Shown in pieces: positions 40,398-49,428 of a DNA stretch of 64,000 nucleotides (its first letter is position 1; every line of letters starts with the position of its first letter). Under the pieces are notes generated by a model. It was not told the DNA's origin and did no database searches. It saw nothing but the letters and a program-made list of their open reading frames with translations. The DNA lies in assembly GCA_035532735.1 (NCBI GenBank), contig DATKQM010000062.1:52552-116551 (forward strand). The letters are read 5' to 3'. The position numbers and the translations under genes were made by a program. This stretch comes from Chersky-840 sp035532735 (GTDB taxonomy: Bacteria > Actinomycetota > Acidimicrobiia > Acidimicrobiales > UBA8190).

Positions 40398-41513
40398 ATG
40401 AACTTCGCCTTCAGCGAGGAGCAGGAGGAGCTGCGTCGATCCGTTCGCCGCTTCCTCGAGGACAAGTCGCCCTCCACCGAGGTGCGTCGCCTCATGGAGA
40501 CGACCGAAGGATTCGACAAGGCCGTCTGGGACCAGATGGCCAACCAGCTCGGGTTGCAGGCGCTGGCCATCCCCGAGGAGTACGGCGGCGTCGGGTTCGG
40601 GTACGTCGAGTTGACCGTGGTGTTCGAGGAGATGGGCGCGGCGTTGTTGTGTGCCCCGTACTTCGCCACTGTCGCCCTCGCCGCCAACGCGCTCTTGTCG
40701 AGCGGTGACGAGGCCGCCAAGAAAGAGCTCCTACCGGGGATCGCGTCGGGTGAGACCATCGCCACCCTGGCGCTCACCGAGGACTCCGGTCGCTGGGACA
40801 CCGACGGGATCACGCTGGCCGCCACCCGCAAGGGCGACGAGTGGAAGGTCGACGGACACAAGATGTTCGTGATCGACGGTCAGAACGCCAACCTCGTCCT
40901 CGTCGCCGCCAGGACCGACAAGGGGGTCAGCCTCTTCGCCGTCGAGGGCGGCGCGGCCGGGATGACCACGACGCCGTTGGCCACGATGGACCAGACCCGC
41001 AAGCAGGCCCGGATCGAGTTCGCGTCGACACCCGCCCGTCTGATCGGAGAAGACGGTGGAGCCGCTCCCGTGGTGACCCGGACGCTGGACCTCGCCGCCG
41101 TGGCGCTCGCCGCCGAGCAGGTCGGGGGCGCCCAACGTTGTCTGGACATGGCGGTCGAATACGCCAAGACCCGTATCCAGTTCGGTCGGCCCATCGGGTC
41201 CTTCCAGGCCATCAAGCACAAGTGTGCCGACATGCTGCTCGAGGTGGAGTCGGCCAAGTCGGCGGCCTACTACGCAGGGTGGGCCGCGGCCGAGGACTCC
41301 GAGGAGCTCCCCGTCGTCGCCAGCCTGGCCAAGTCGTACTGCTCGGAGGCCTATTTCCACGCCGCCGCGGAGAACATCCAGATCCACGGCGGCATCGGCT
41401 TCACGTGGGAGCACGACGCCCACCTCTACTTCAAGCGGGCCAAGTCCTCCGAGCTCATGCTCGGGGACCCCAGCTACCACCGCGAGCTCCTCGCCCAGCG
41501 GATCGGGATCTGA
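40398..41513 (+). CDS. Acyl-CoA dehydrogenase (actinobacterial FadE type)
   Basis: A 371-aa FAD enzyme that oxidises an acyl-CoA to the enoyl-CoA. It shows NFAFSEEQEELRRSVRRFL, PEEYGGVGFGYVELTVVFEEMG, LALTEDSG in the FAD-binding loop, KTRIQFGRPIGSFQAIKHK, and the C-terminal IQIHGGIGFTWEHDAHLYFKRAK. The last motif is typical of actinobacterial FadE proteins that often act as heteromers on steroid side chains. It is a single gene behind a palindromic operator; GAGGGGGAC precedes ATG 40398. Confidence 0.92.
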   Translation: MNFAFSEEQEELRRSVRRFLEDKSPSTEVRRLMETTEGFDKAVWDQMANQLGLQALAIPEEYGGVGFGYVELTVVFEEMGAALLCAPYFATVALAANALLSSGDEAAKKELLPGIASGETIATLALTEDSGRWDTDGITLAATRKGDEWKVDGHKMFVIDGQNANLVLVAARTDKGVSLFAVEGGAAGMTTTPLATMDQTRKQARIEFASTPARLIGEDGGAAPVVTRTLDLAAVALAAEQVGGAQRCLDMAVEYAKTRIQFGRPIGSFQAIKHKCADMLLEVESAKSAAYYAGWAAAEDSEELPVVASLAKSYCSEAYFHAAAENIQIHGGIGFTWEHDAHLYFKRAKSSELMLGDPSYHRELLAQRIGI

Positions 41514-41603
41514 TCACCCACCGGCGCCGTCTCGCTCGGCGCCGGTCGCGAAGCGACATCCACTGGGCCTCCTGGCGGCCCGTTCCTGCGGGATACTGAG
41601 ATC

Positions 41604-41900
41604 GTGCAGGACGTACCGGACAAGAGACCCGACGCCTCGTCCCCGGCGTCCTCGGCAGGGAGTGGTCTGCGGGCCTCTGACGCCGATCGGACCCGGTTCG
41701 CCACGATGCTCGAACGCCATTTCGTCGACGGGCGGCTCAGTGAAGAGGAGTTCTCCGATCGGATGGACCGGGTCCTGGCGGCTCGGACCCTGGTCGAGTT
41801 GTACGCGCTGAGCTCGGATCTTCCTGAGTTCCCCGCCGTCGACGTTCCCCACAGGCCGCCGGGCCAGAAGCGCCACGCGTGGCGCTTCTGGCGGAGCTGA
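41604..41900 (+). CDS. DUF1707 (SHOCT-like) protein
   Basis: A 98-aa protein with an N-terminal disordered lead and the DUF1707 domain: GLRASDADRTRF, LERHFVDGRLSEEEFSDRMDRVLAARTLVELYALSSDLP. This domain is usually at the N-terminus of actinobacterial membrane proteins; here it stands alone with a short basic tail. The role is unknown. GATACT lies 6 bases before GTG 41604. The last codons overlap a 28-bp perfect palindrome. Confidence 0.85.
   Translation: MQDVPDKRPDASSPASSAGSGLRASDADRTRFATMLERHFVDGRLSEEEFSDRMDRVLAARTLVELYALSSDLPEFPAVDVPHRPPGQKRHAWRFWRS
41864..41891. terminator. 28-bp perfect palindrome at the DUF1707 3' end
   Basis: Bases 41864-41877 are the exact reverse complement of 41878-41891 (arms start CCAGAAGCGCC). 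The RNA would fold into a stem of about 12 bp with a 4-base loop, ending 9 bases before the gene's stop codon. A transcription terminator embedded in coding sequence is the simplest reading; an operator is possible. Confidence 0.5.
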
Positions 41901-41945
41901 GCTCGAGCAGTACAGACGAGCCGGGCGGACGGGAAGGAAGCGAGG

Positions 41946-42707
41946 GTGGCGACGACGTGGGAAACCATCGACGGTCCGTCGGGCGCGTTGGCGGTGCATG
42001 TTGCAGCCGGGTCACCGACCCGAGGAGATCAGGCCAATGTGCTCGTGCTCTGTCATGGGTTCCCCGTCGAGCGGGACTCGGCCGAGCGCGTGGCCGACAC
42101 CCTTCCCATGTTGGCCGACCGCATCGCGGCCGAGAACGGATACCCCGTCGTGGTGGGATGCCTGCGTGGCGTGGGTCGATCCGAGGGTGACTTCTCGCTC
42201 GGGGGCTGGTACGAGGACCTGCGGGCCGTCATCGATCACGCCGCGCTGATCGGTAACGGAGGCGGAGTCTGGATCGTCGGGTTCGGGACCGGTGGTGCGC
42301 TCGGCCTGTGCGTCGCCGGCGAGGACAGTCGGGTGCGGGGAGTGGCATGTTTCGGGTCACCGGCCACGTTCGCCGACTGGGCCAATGAGGGCGTGGGGAT
42401 GATCGAATACGCCCGGCGGGTGGGTGCCATCAGTTCAGCGGGATTTCCCTCGGACCGGCGCGAGTGGGGGGCCGCCTTCACACTGCTCCGACCCGATGCC
42501 GCAGCGGCCAAGTTGTCGCCGCGGCCGCTGCTCGTCGTGCACGGTGCCGACGATGAGGAGGTGCCCATCGCCGACGGACGTCGTCTCGCCGAGTTCGCCG
42601 GTCCGGGCGCCGAGCTGCGGGTCCTGGCCGGGGCGGGGCATCGCTTGCGCGCCGACCCCCGCGCCGTTGCCCTGTTGGCAGGGTGGTTGGAACGGCAGGG
42701 GCCTTGA
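41946..42707 (+). CDS. Alpha/beta-hydrolase-fold protein lacking the usual nucleophile
   Basis: A 253-aa protein with the alpha/beta-hydrolase layout: CHGFPVE (oxyanion loop), GCLRGVGRSEGDF, the nucleophile elbow WIVGFGTGGALGL, LLVVHGADDEEVP (acid Asp) and GAGHRL (catalytic His). At the elbow the expected G-x-S-x-G reads G-F-G-T-G, so the catalytic Ser is Gly. The protein may have lost hydrolase activity or may use the neighbouring Thr. GGAAGG precedes GTG 41946. It is convergent with thiE. Confidence 0.82.
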   Translation: MATTWETIDGPSGALAVHVAAGSPTRGDQANVLVLCHGFPVERDSAERVADTLPMLADRIAAENGYPVVVGCLRGVGRSEGDFSLGGWYEDLRAVIDHAALIGNGGGVWIVGFGTGGALGLCVAGEDSRVRGVACFGSPATFADWANEGVGMIEYARRVGAISSAGFPSDRREWGAAFTLLRPDAAAAKLSPRPLLVVHGADDEEVPIADGRRLAEFAGPGAELRVLAGAGHRLRADPRAVALLAGWLERQGP

Positions 42708-42735
42708 TCGTCGCAGGTCTCCCGGCCGGCGTGAC

Positions 42736-43389
42736 TCACGACGCGTCGGCGTTCTCCACGTGCAGGTCGATGGCCGCCCGGAGTTGCGCCGCGGCGCGCT
42801 CGGGATCGTCGGACTCGGTGAGGTAGCGGACGACGACGAAGTGACGGGCACCCGCCGTGGTGAGCGCCGGTACGGTCTCGGGCGTGACGCCGCCGGTCAC
42901 GAAGACCGGCCGGGGGGCATTCGCCACGGCGAAGGTGACGTAGTCCGGGCCCGTTCCCGATCGGCCCGGCTTGGTCGGTGTCGGAGAGACAGGCCCGGCC
43001 GAGACGTAGTCGACGGGTTCGGTGCGGCTGGAGTCGAGCTCCCCTGTGGCGTGGGTGGAAAGCCCGACGATGGCGGTAGGGCCCAGGATGCGGCGTGCCA
43101 GCGCGGGTGAGGCGTCGTCCTGGCCGACATGGACACCGTCGGCGCCCACTTCCAGCGCCAGGTCGGGACGGTCGTTGAGAATGAACGGGACGTCGTGCGC
43201 GGCGCAGACGCGTGCCGCCAGGCGAGCCCGTTCGACGACGTGGCGCGCCGCGAGGTGCTTGTCCCGGAGCTGGACGACGTCCACACCGCCGGCGATACAG
43301 GACGCGAGAAACAACTCGAGGTCAGGACGATCGGCCGTGCAGAGGTAGAGCCGCCGTTGGGCGAAGCGCCCCGCGTGGCGATCGTTCAA
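42736..43389 (-). CDS. thiE: Thiamine-phosphate synthase
   Basis: Joins HMP-pyrophosphate and thiazole phosphate to make thiamine phosphate. The 217-aa TIM-barrel protein shows VDVVQLRDKHLAAR (diphosphate-binding Arg/Lys), PFILNDRPDLALEVGADGVHVGQDD, GLSTHATGELD, YVSAGPVSPTPTKPG and PVFVTGGVTPETVP (phosphate-binding Gly loop). The TTG at 43389 forms a TTGA overlap with the stop of the upstream glycosylase gene, which supports the start and coupling. No TPP riboswitch is visible. Confidence 0.92.
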   Translation of the reverse strand: MNDRHAGRFAQRRLYLCTADRPDLELFLASCIAGGVDVVQLRDKHLAARHVVERARLAARVCAAHDVPFILNDRPDLALEVGADGVHVGQDDASPALARRILGPTAIVGLSTHATGELDSSRTEPVDYVSAGPVSPTPTKPGRSGTGPDYVTFAVANAPRPVFVTGGVTPETVPALTTAGARHFVVVRYLTESDDPERAAAQLRAAIDLHVENADAS

Positions 43390-44063
43390 CGGGTCCGAGC
43401 GGATGCGGTGCTACGGCTCTGAGTCTTTGTCTTCGTCGTCTTGGCGGCCTTCTTGGTTGTCTTCTTGGGCGGCTTCTCCGCCGTGTCGGCGGTCGCCTTG
43501 GCTTTGTTGGCGGCTTTCATGGCTTGCTTGAAGGCACGAACGGTGTTGAGCGATTCGACGTCGGTGATGTCTGCCACGGAGCGGAAGCTGCCGGGTTCGC
43601 TGAAGGGGCTACTCACCGACTCCCAGCCCGCGGGGCGCACACCCAGTTGCTTGCCGAGGAGGGCGACGAAGATCTTCGCCTTGTGCTCGCCGAATCCCGG
43701 GAGCTCCTTGACGCGCCGAAAGAGCTCTTGTCCGGAGTCGGCTCCGGTCCATATCGCTTCGGGCTTGGCGTTGTAGCGCTCGACGACGAGCTTGGCCAGC
43801 TCCTGGACACGAGCTGCCATCGATCCGGGATAGCGGTGCAGCGCGGGCTTCGATGAGAACGCGGCTGCCAGTGCTTCGGGGTCCATCTGGGCGATGCGCT
43901 TGGGGTCGAGCGCCTTGCCGAGTCGCCGCTCGAGCTCCAAGGGGCTCGCAAATGCCCACTCCAGGGGGACCTGCTGGTCGAGGACCATCCCGACGAGCAG
44001 GGCGAAGGGGCTCTTCGAGAGCAGTGCGTCGGCCTCGGGCTCCTGGCTGAGATGAAGTTCCAC
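43386..44063 (-). CDS. HhH-GPD-type DNA glycosylase-like protein
   Basis: A 225-aa protein of the HhH-GPD base-excision family of uncertain specificity. It opens with PFALLVGMVLDQQVPLEWAFASP (substrate-pocket helix), has ARVQELAKLVVERY and the hairpin with the glycine turn ELPGFGEHKAKIFVALL (about residues 119-135). It lacks an Fe-S cluster. The last 50 residues are a Lys/Thr/Ala-rich tail like those of the nucleoid proteins at 22 kb, probably for DNA affinity. TACGCT lies 8 bases before GTG 44063. It is translationally coupled to thiE. Confidence 0.85.
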   Translation of the reverse strand: MELHLSQEPEADALLSKSPFALLVGMVLDQQVPLEWAFASPLELERRLGKALDPKRIAQMDPEALAAAFSSKPALHRYPGSMAARVQELAKLVVERYNAKPEAIWTGADSGQELFRRVKELPGFGEHKAKIFVALLGKQLGVRPAGWESVSSPFSEPGSFRSVADITDVESLNTVRAFKQAMKAANKAKATADTAEKPPKKTTKKAAKTTKTKTQSRSTASARTR

Positions 44064-44149
44064 GAGTCGCCAGCGTACCTACTGCGCCTGGAGTGTTGGC
44101 CAGGAGCGGGAGTCGGTCCAGCTCCGTGGCGACGCCCGGAGGACCGAGC

Positions 44150-44494
44150 TCAGTCCTGGGGTGTGGGCTCGGAGTGGAGCATCCGCGACATCAACACCTT
44201 GAGCGAGGCGATGGCGAATTTGCCGTCGCCGACTTCGGCCATCCACGCGCCTTCTTCGAGTGCCTGACAGCCCTCGTAGAACCAATAGTTGCGACGTTGA
44301 CTCGATGACGACTCGGCGCGCCCGGGCGGGTCGGGGAGTTTGGCGATGTCAGCGGCGTCATGCTTGAGCCATGCATGGAGCATGTCGTCGAGCGAGAAGG
44401 GGCCGTAGAAGCCGGTGCTGCTCGCTTCTTTCACGATCGCCGAGAGGATGCCCTTCCGAACGAGCGTGACCCTTTCGTCGGTATCCGCTGCCAT
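44150..44494 (-). CDS. Hypothetical protein
   Basis: A 114-aa soluble protein, mostly helical (VRKGILSAIVKEASS, LDDMLHAWLKHDAADIAKLP, FAIASLKVLMSRML). I do not recognise a domain. TAGCCT sits 6 bases before ATG 44494, the same leaderless geometry seen at well-established genes, and codon use is normal. This supports it as real. Confidence 0.65.
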   Translation of the reverse strand: MAADTDERVTLVRKGILSAIVKEASSTGFYGPFSLDDMLHAWLKHDAADIAKLPDPPGRAESSSSQRRNYWFYEGCQALEEGAWMAEVGDGKFAIASLKVLMSRMLHSEPTPQD

Positions 44495-44687
44495 GTATCG
44501 AGGCTAACCGGCGCGCTGGTCAATTCGCGGTTCATCCATCGGCTGTCAAGGGCTCGGAGTCTCAAATTTTTCAGGGGCAACCGCTGAACGTGGTCGGGGA
44601 CGAATTCGTGCCCATCAGCGCCCACATAGCGTGGCCACTTCTTCCTGCGGGCTAAAGGCCCTGCGTGGGAGTGTCGAAAGTTTGGAC

Positions 44688-45020
44688 ATGACCAGCCTCG
44701 CAATGTCCGCCGAGTCCGGGTGTGAGATCGCCGACGAGACCGAAGCCGAAGACGTCTCCACCGTTGTCGTCCAACTGTTGCGCCGGCCCCGGTGGCAGTC
44801 CGTGGGTGCATGCCGCGGTGAACGCGTCGAGATGTTCATCCCCGATCGTGGCGGTCCCACTGCCCGTGCCAAGCAGCTGTGCGCGCGTTGCACGGTCCGT
44901 GCCGAGTGCCTGCGCTACGCGCTGGCCGTCCCCGACCTCGTGGGGTACTGGGCCGGGACCAACGAGCGCGAGCGGCGCAAGCTGCGGGCCGCGAGTCGTC
45001 GCGAGAAGCAGTCCGCCTGA
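44688..45020 (+). CDS. WhiB-family iron-sulfur transcriptional regulator
   Basis: A 110-aa WhiB-like protein that binds a [4Fe-4S] cluster and usually the principal sigma factor. The four ligands are Cys in GACRG and in LCARCTVRAEC (C-x2-C-x5-C). The Gly/Trp turn reads GYWAGTNERERRKL in place of the common GVWGG, followed by a basic tail. A non-canonical turn suggests its own sigma or DNA target group. ATG 44688 is chosen because upstream codons show no conservation pattern. Confidence 0.93.
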   Translation: MTSLAMSAESGCEIADETEAEDVSTVVVQLLRRPRWQSVGACRGERVEMFIPDRGGPTARAKQLCARCTVRAECLRYALAVPDLVGYWAGTNERERRKLRAASRREKQSA

Positions 45021-45102
45021 TCCGGCTGTTGTCGGGACTCCGCGCCGAGAGCCCTTCTCACGGTGATGTGATTCGCCGGTTCGGTGGGTACTGTCCCCGG
45101 TC

Positions 45103-45963
45103 ATGGCCGAGGATCGACCCATCGCCCTGGTGACCGGCGCGAGCCGGGGCATCGGCAAGGCATCGGCAATCGCTCTGGCATCGACAGGCTTCGATGTCGC
45201 CATCACCGCCCGCACCGTCCGAGAGGGCGACGCCGTCGACGAGTCCGGTTCGACCGGCGGTGACAATATTCCCGGGAGCCTCGAGACCACCGCGCTCGAG
45301 ATCGAGGCCAGCGGCGGCCGCGCCTTGGCCATCCAGGCTGATCTCCTCGACCGGGCATCGCTGGTGCGCGTCGCGCAACGTGTTCTGGAGGAGTGGGGGC
45401 ACGTCGACGTGCTCGTCAACAACGCCGTGCACACAGGCCCGGGAAGCATGGAGCTATTCCTCGATCTCGACATCGATATGGTCGCGGCCAAGCTCGAGGC
45501 GAACGTGATCGGCCAATTGGTCCTGATCAAGGCGATCCTGCCCAACATGCTCGAGCGTGGCGGAGGCACCATCATCGACATCACCTCCGCCGTGGCGACG
45601 AGCGATCCGCCCGCACCCACGGGCAAAGGAGGCTGGGGCCTGGGCTACGCCGTCACGAAGGGGGCGTTTCACCGGGTGGCTGGCATCCTGGCTGTCGAGC
45701 TCGGTCCTCGGGGGATCTTCGTCGTGAACGTCGAGCCCGGCTATGTCCTGACCGAGCGGATGCTGCTCGGTCAGGAGCGCCTGGGACTGGCCGGCCGCTT
45801 TCCCGGCGCTCCGCCCTCGGTCCCGGGAGCGGTGGTGGCGTGGTTGGCCGGGGGAGAGGGGGGCGTGACGCCCGACGAACGGGCCGCACTCAACGGCTCG
45901 ACCATCTCCGCGCCACGTTTTGCCAGAGAACGCGGCCTCCACGCCGATTGGCGAGAACACTGA
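45103..45963 (+). CDS. Short-chain dehydrogenase/reductase
   Basis: A 286-aa Rossmann oxidoreductase. It has the nucleotide loop TGASRGIG (residues 10-17), VNNAVHTG (NNAG-like), the catalytic Ser in DITSAVATSD and the YAVTK Tyr-Lys pair. An insert after the second strand (TVREGDAVDESGSTGGDN) resembles SDRs of actinobacterial lipid or steroid pathways. A GxEPGYVLTERM segment follows the active site. TACTGT lies 8 bases before ATG 45103. It precedes a P450 on the same strand. Confidence 0.88.
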   Translation: MAEDRPIALVTGASRGIGKASAIALASTGFDVAITARTVREGDAVDESGSTGGDNIPGSLETTALEIEASGGRALAIQADLLDRASLVRVAQRVLEEWGHVDVLVNNAVHTGPGSMELFLDLDIDMVAAKLEANVIGQLVLIKAILPNMLERGGGTIIDITSAVATSDPPAPTGKGGWGLGYAVTKGAFHRVAGILAVELGPRGIFVVNVEPGYVLTERMLLGQERLGLAGRFPGAPPSVPGAVVAWLAGGEGGVTPDERAALNGSTISAPRFARERGLHADWREH

Positions 45964-46037
45964 CCGAGACACCGACAGTCAAAGGCGCGGCGTAGTCTCA
46001 CGTGGACCGTCGCCGAGCGAGACGGAGGGTGTGACCC

Positions 46038-47291
46038 GTGAACAATTCGTCTTCTGTACGTCGTGACCCCGATGTCGAGCTCAGCGCGGACATCTTCCGT
46101 GACCAACTTCACCACGAGATATTCGAAACCTTGCGGGTGAGCGATCCCGTGCACTGGCACGTGGACAGCGCTGGCGTCGGTTTCTGGTGCCTGACGAAGC
46201 AGGCCGACGTGCAGATGGTGAGTCGAGATCCTGAGACATTCGTCAGCGGCAGAGGGTTCACCCTCATCGACATCGACCCTGAGGACCTGCAGGGGATCAT
46301 GATGCAGCAGATGCTCCCCGGGATGGACCGCCCCGAGCACACCCGGTATCGCCGCATCGTCAGTAAGGGTTTCTCACCACGGACCCTTCGACTCGTCGAA
46401 GATCATCTGGCCTTGAAGGCGAAGACGATCATCGACCGGATCATCGACCGCGGATCGTGCGACTTCGTCGACGAGGTCGCCGCCGAGCTCCCGCTGCAGG
46501 CCATCGCGGAGTTGGTGGGGGTCCCGGACGAGGACCGGCGCAAGATCTTCGCGTGGGGCAACCAGATGACCGGCATCGACGACCCCGAGTTCGGCGGTGA
46601 CAGGGAGGCCGCCATGGTGGCATCGGCCGAAATGCTCGCCTACGCCGATCAGCTTCGTCGTACGCGGGCTGCGGAGCCCCGAGACGACATCATCACCATG
46701 CTCACGGGGGCGACGAACGACGTGGACGGACTGACCGACGAGGAGCTTGCTGTCTTCTTTCTCCTCCTCGTGGTGGCGGGGAACGAAACGACCCGCAACG
46801 CCACCTCGCATGGCATGCGCGCCCTGATCGAGCATCCGGTCGAGCTGGCGAAGCTTCGCGCCGACGCAAGCCAGGATCGAATCACCCGGGCCGTCGAAGA
46901 GATCCTCCGGTGGGCGTCGCCGATTCTGTACTTCAGGCGTACCGCAACTCGCGATGTCGAGCTTCGGGGCAAGACGATCAGGTCAGGTGACCGGGTCGTC
47001 ATGTGGTATGCCTCGGCCAACCGAGATGCGGAGGCGTTTTCCGATCCGTTCCGCTTCGACATCGAACGTTGGCCGAACGACCACGTGACCTTCGGTGGTG
47101 GAGGCCCGCACTTCTGCCTCGGTGCCAGCCTGGCCCGGATGGAGCTTCGGCTCATCTTCACCGAGTTGGTCACCCGCATGCCTGCCGTGGAGTTCGATGG
47201 ACCGGTGGAGATGCTTCGTTCGAACTTCGTCGGCGGGATCAAACACATGCCGATCCGCTGGGACCCCCGCCAGGCGTCCGCATCTGCGTGA
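46038..47291 (+). CDS. Cytochrome P450, CYP125/142-like
   Basis: Heme monooxygenase of 417 aa, soluble bacterial type. The I-helix oxygen-binding motif is VAGNETTRN, the K-helix ExxR is EEILRW, and the heme-binding loop is FGGGGPHFCLGASLARME with the axial Cys. The C-terminal VGGIKHMPIRW is close to the GI.HMPVR ending of CYP125/CYP142 steroid C26 hydroxylases, so sterol or other terpenoid oxidation is likely (inference). GTG 46038 is preceded by GGAGGG. Redox partners are not adjacent. Confidence 0.9.
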   Translation: MNNSSSVRRDPDVELSADIFRDQLHHEIFETLRVSDPVHWHVDSAGVGFWCLTKQADVQMVSRDPETFVSGRGFTLIDIDPEDLQGIMMQQMLPGMDRPEHTRYRRIVSKGFSPRTLRLVEDHLALKAKTIIDRIIDRGSCDFVDEVAAELPLQAIAELVGVPDEDRRKIFAWGNQMTGIDDPEFGGDREAAMVASAEMLAYADQLRRTRAAEPRDDIITMLTGATNDVDGLTDEELAVFFLLLVVAGNETTRNATSHGMRALIEHPVELAKLRADASQDRITRAVEEILRWASPILYFRRTATRDVELRGKTIRSGDRVVMWYASANRDAEAFSDPFRFDIERWPNDHVTFGGGGPHFCLGASLARMELRLIFTELVTRMPAVEFDGPVEMLRSNFVGGIKHMPIRWDPRQASASA

Positions 47292-47405
47292 GCCCATAGT
47301 CGGCCGCGGGCGACCTGCCTGTCGAACGAGGCCCTGGCATCCCCATCGTTTCACTATCGCTTCGCAGTAGCATGACAAATAGGCGGCGTAGGCACGGGGG
47401 CGTCG

Positions 47406-48977
47406 GTGGCCATCGGCAACTCACGCACGGACGAAGTCCAAGATACGCCGACGCCTGTCGAACAATCATGGGCGGAGTTTGGATTCGCTCCATGGGTCCA
47501 GCCCACCTATATAGCCCTTCGGCGCAAGACCCGGGATTGGATGAGGCCCGAGGTCGTGCTGGGTCTGATGATCCTCGTGTACGGCATCGTCTTCATCCGG
47601 CTCACGTGGCTCCAGCAGTCGCACTACGGCACGTTCGACTACGACATGGGGGTCTTCGACCAGGAGATCTGGCTTGCCGCTCACCATCTGAACCCGTTCA
47701 TCACGATTCGCGGCCTGAACATGTGGGCCAATCACGTGAATCCCGTCATCTATTTGCTCGTGCCGTTCTACTGGCTCGGAGCCGGGCCTCATTTCCTGTA
47801 CATCGTGCAGACCCTGGCGTTGGCCGCAAGCGCGATCCCGCTCTGGCTGCTCGCCCGGGACCGATTCGGCAATCCGTGGCTCGCTCTCGGCATCCCGTTG
47901 GCGTGGCTCCTCTACCCGGCTGTCGAGTGGATGACCAAATGGCCCTTCCAGCCCGAATACCTGGGCGTGCCTGCTCTGCTCTTTGCGTACTGGCTGGCGG
48001 ACCGGGGCCGCTGGCGATGGTACGGAGCCTGCGTCGTGTTCGTCCTGGCTACCAAGGAGGATGCGGCCCTGCCGATCATCGCGCTCGGAATCCTCCTCGC
48101 CTTCCGGCACCATCGGCGGGCAGGGCTGCTCACCATGGCGGGTGCTCTGGCGTGGTTCCTCGTGTGCATCGAAGTGATCATGCCGAGCGCAACCCCCACT
48201 GCCGCGCCCTTTTTTGCCTACCAGTTCTCATCGCTCGGCGACTCGATGGGTCAGATCCTGTTCAACTCGGTGCGTCACCCCTCACGGATCCTTCGGCTTG
48301 CCTTCCGCCATGACCGCTATCAGTACTACTCCCAGCTCCTGGTGCCGGTGGGCGGGATGGCGCTCCTTGCCCCGACGACGTTGTTCCTGGCGATGCCGAC
48401 GCTGCTCGTGAACGTCACGGACAACCAGGGCTACACCCACGACATCCGTTTTCAGTATGGCGCCTTCGTCGCCGCCGGCATCTTTCTCGCCGTCATCGAA
48501 GCAGCGGGACGTCTGCGACACCTCGGACTCCGACGTCTCCAGATCGGCCTGGTCTGTGCTTGCGCATTGGCGTCGAACGTTGCGTGGTCGCCATCGCGAC
48601 TCAATCACCAGCTGTTCAGTAGCGGTATCTGGATTCTGACCTCGGATGCCCAGAGGAACACGCTCGACCAGATGGTCCACATGGTGCCGGCCGGCGTAGG
48701 AGTCTCGGCGACCTACAACGTGGTTCCTCACCTCTCGCATCGCGACCAGATCTACACCTGGCCGAATCCCTGGATCCGGTCGTACTACGGAACAAGCGCG
48801 ACCCAACCTCCCGAGAGTCCGAGAAGCGTCCAGTATGTGGTGTTGGCGACGTCCAACGACGTTTCTCTGGCCGACGAACTGCTGTTGCGTCGGCTCACGA
48901 AGCCCGGTGGACCTTTCCGTATCGTGCTCCAGGAGAATGAGGCGGTCCTTGCCAAGCGCGTTCGGCCCGGCCCGTAG
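47406..48977 (+). CDS. DUF2079 multi-pass membrane protein
   Basis: A 523-aa integral membrane protein with roughly nine to eleven helices. DUF2079 features are the loop TFDYDMGVFDQEIWLAAH (conserved acidic residues), GLNMWANHVNPVIYLLVPFYWLGAG, ATKEDAALPIIALGILL, and a C-terminal soluble segment including VVLATSNDVSLADELLLRRL. The architecture is like GT-C glycosyltransferases, but activity is not established. It stands as a single gene after the P450. Confidence 0.88.
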   Translation: MAIGNSRTDEVQDTPTPVEQSWAEFGFAPWVQPTYIALRRKTRDWMRPEVVLGLMILVYGIVFIRLTWLQQSHYGTFDYDMGVFDQEIWLAAHHLNPFITIRGLNMWANHVNPVIYLLVPFYWLGAGPHFLYIVQTLALAASAIPLWLLARDRFGNPWLALGIPLAWLLYPAVEWMTKWPFQPEYLGVPALLFAYWLADRGRWRWYGACVVFVLATKEDAALPIIALGILLAFRHHRRAGLLTMAGALAWFLVCIEVIMPSATPTAAPFFAYQFSSLGDSMGQILFNSVRHPSRILRLAFRHDRYQYYSQLLVPVGGMALLAPTTLFLAMPTLLVNVTDNQGYTHDIRFQYGAFVAAGIFLAVIEAAGRLRHLGLRRLQIGLVCACALASNVAWSPSRLNHQLFSSGIWILTSDAQRNTLDQMVHMVPAGVGVSATYNVVPHLSHRDQIYTWPNPWIRSYYGTSATQPPESPRSVQYVVLATSNDVSLADELLLRRLTKPGGPFRIVLQENEAVLAKRVRPGP

Positions 48978-49007
48978 ACGGCTTCGGGACTCGACCTCGA
49001 GAGGCAC

Positions 49008-49397
49008 CTACGGCTGCTGGTACTTCTCGATCGTCGCGCCCATCTGGGTCTCGATTTCCTTGAGGTCGAAGTAGTCGCGCCACCTCGTCACCTGTCCATC
49101 GGCGTCGAGCTCGACCATGGTGCACCCGTGCATCTCGATGCGGATGCTGCCCCCGATGGTGCCGCGCCCGATCCACTCGAAGGCACCACCGGTCGGGTCT
49201 CCGTGAGACTTCGTGACCTCTTGCTGCCAGTCGGGGAATGACGAGTCGGTAATGTCCTCGACGGACTTGATGTCGGTCGTCGACTTGGTGACCGGATCGC
49301 TGAAGACACCCCCGGACGCGAAGAGCTCACGAAGTCGGACCGTGGCATCGGCACCGAGTGCGGTCTTCAACCTCTTGGTCCAGTCCTCCCAGTCCAC
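49008..49397 (-). CDS. NTF2/SnoaL-like protein
   Basis: A 129-aa cone-shaped alpha+beta (NTF2-like) protein with the usual opening helices (WTKRLKTALG, VRLRELFASGGVFSDPVTK), a central strand GGAFEWIGRGTIGG and the closing strands EMHGCTMVELDADGQVTRWRDYFD. Relatives include limonene-epoxide hydrolase and polyketide cyclases. The substrate is unknown. It lies just downstream of the alpha/beta-hydrolase pseudogene on the same strand and may once have worked with it. Confidence 0.8.
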   Translation of the reverse strand: MDWEDWTKRLKTALGADATVRLRELFASGGVFSDPVTKSTTDIKSVEDITDSSFPDWQQEVTKSHGDPTGGAFEWIGRGTIGGSIRIEMHGCTMVELDADGQVTRWRDYFDLKEIETQMGATIEKYQQP

Positions 49398-49428
49398 GAC
49401 GACCTGCCTCCTTCTTCGTTCGACGGAT

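Noticed and set aside
42700..43500. TPP riboswitch for thiE
   Set aside because: thiE starts within the stop codon of the upstream glycosylase gene, and no THI-box-like sequence is seen.
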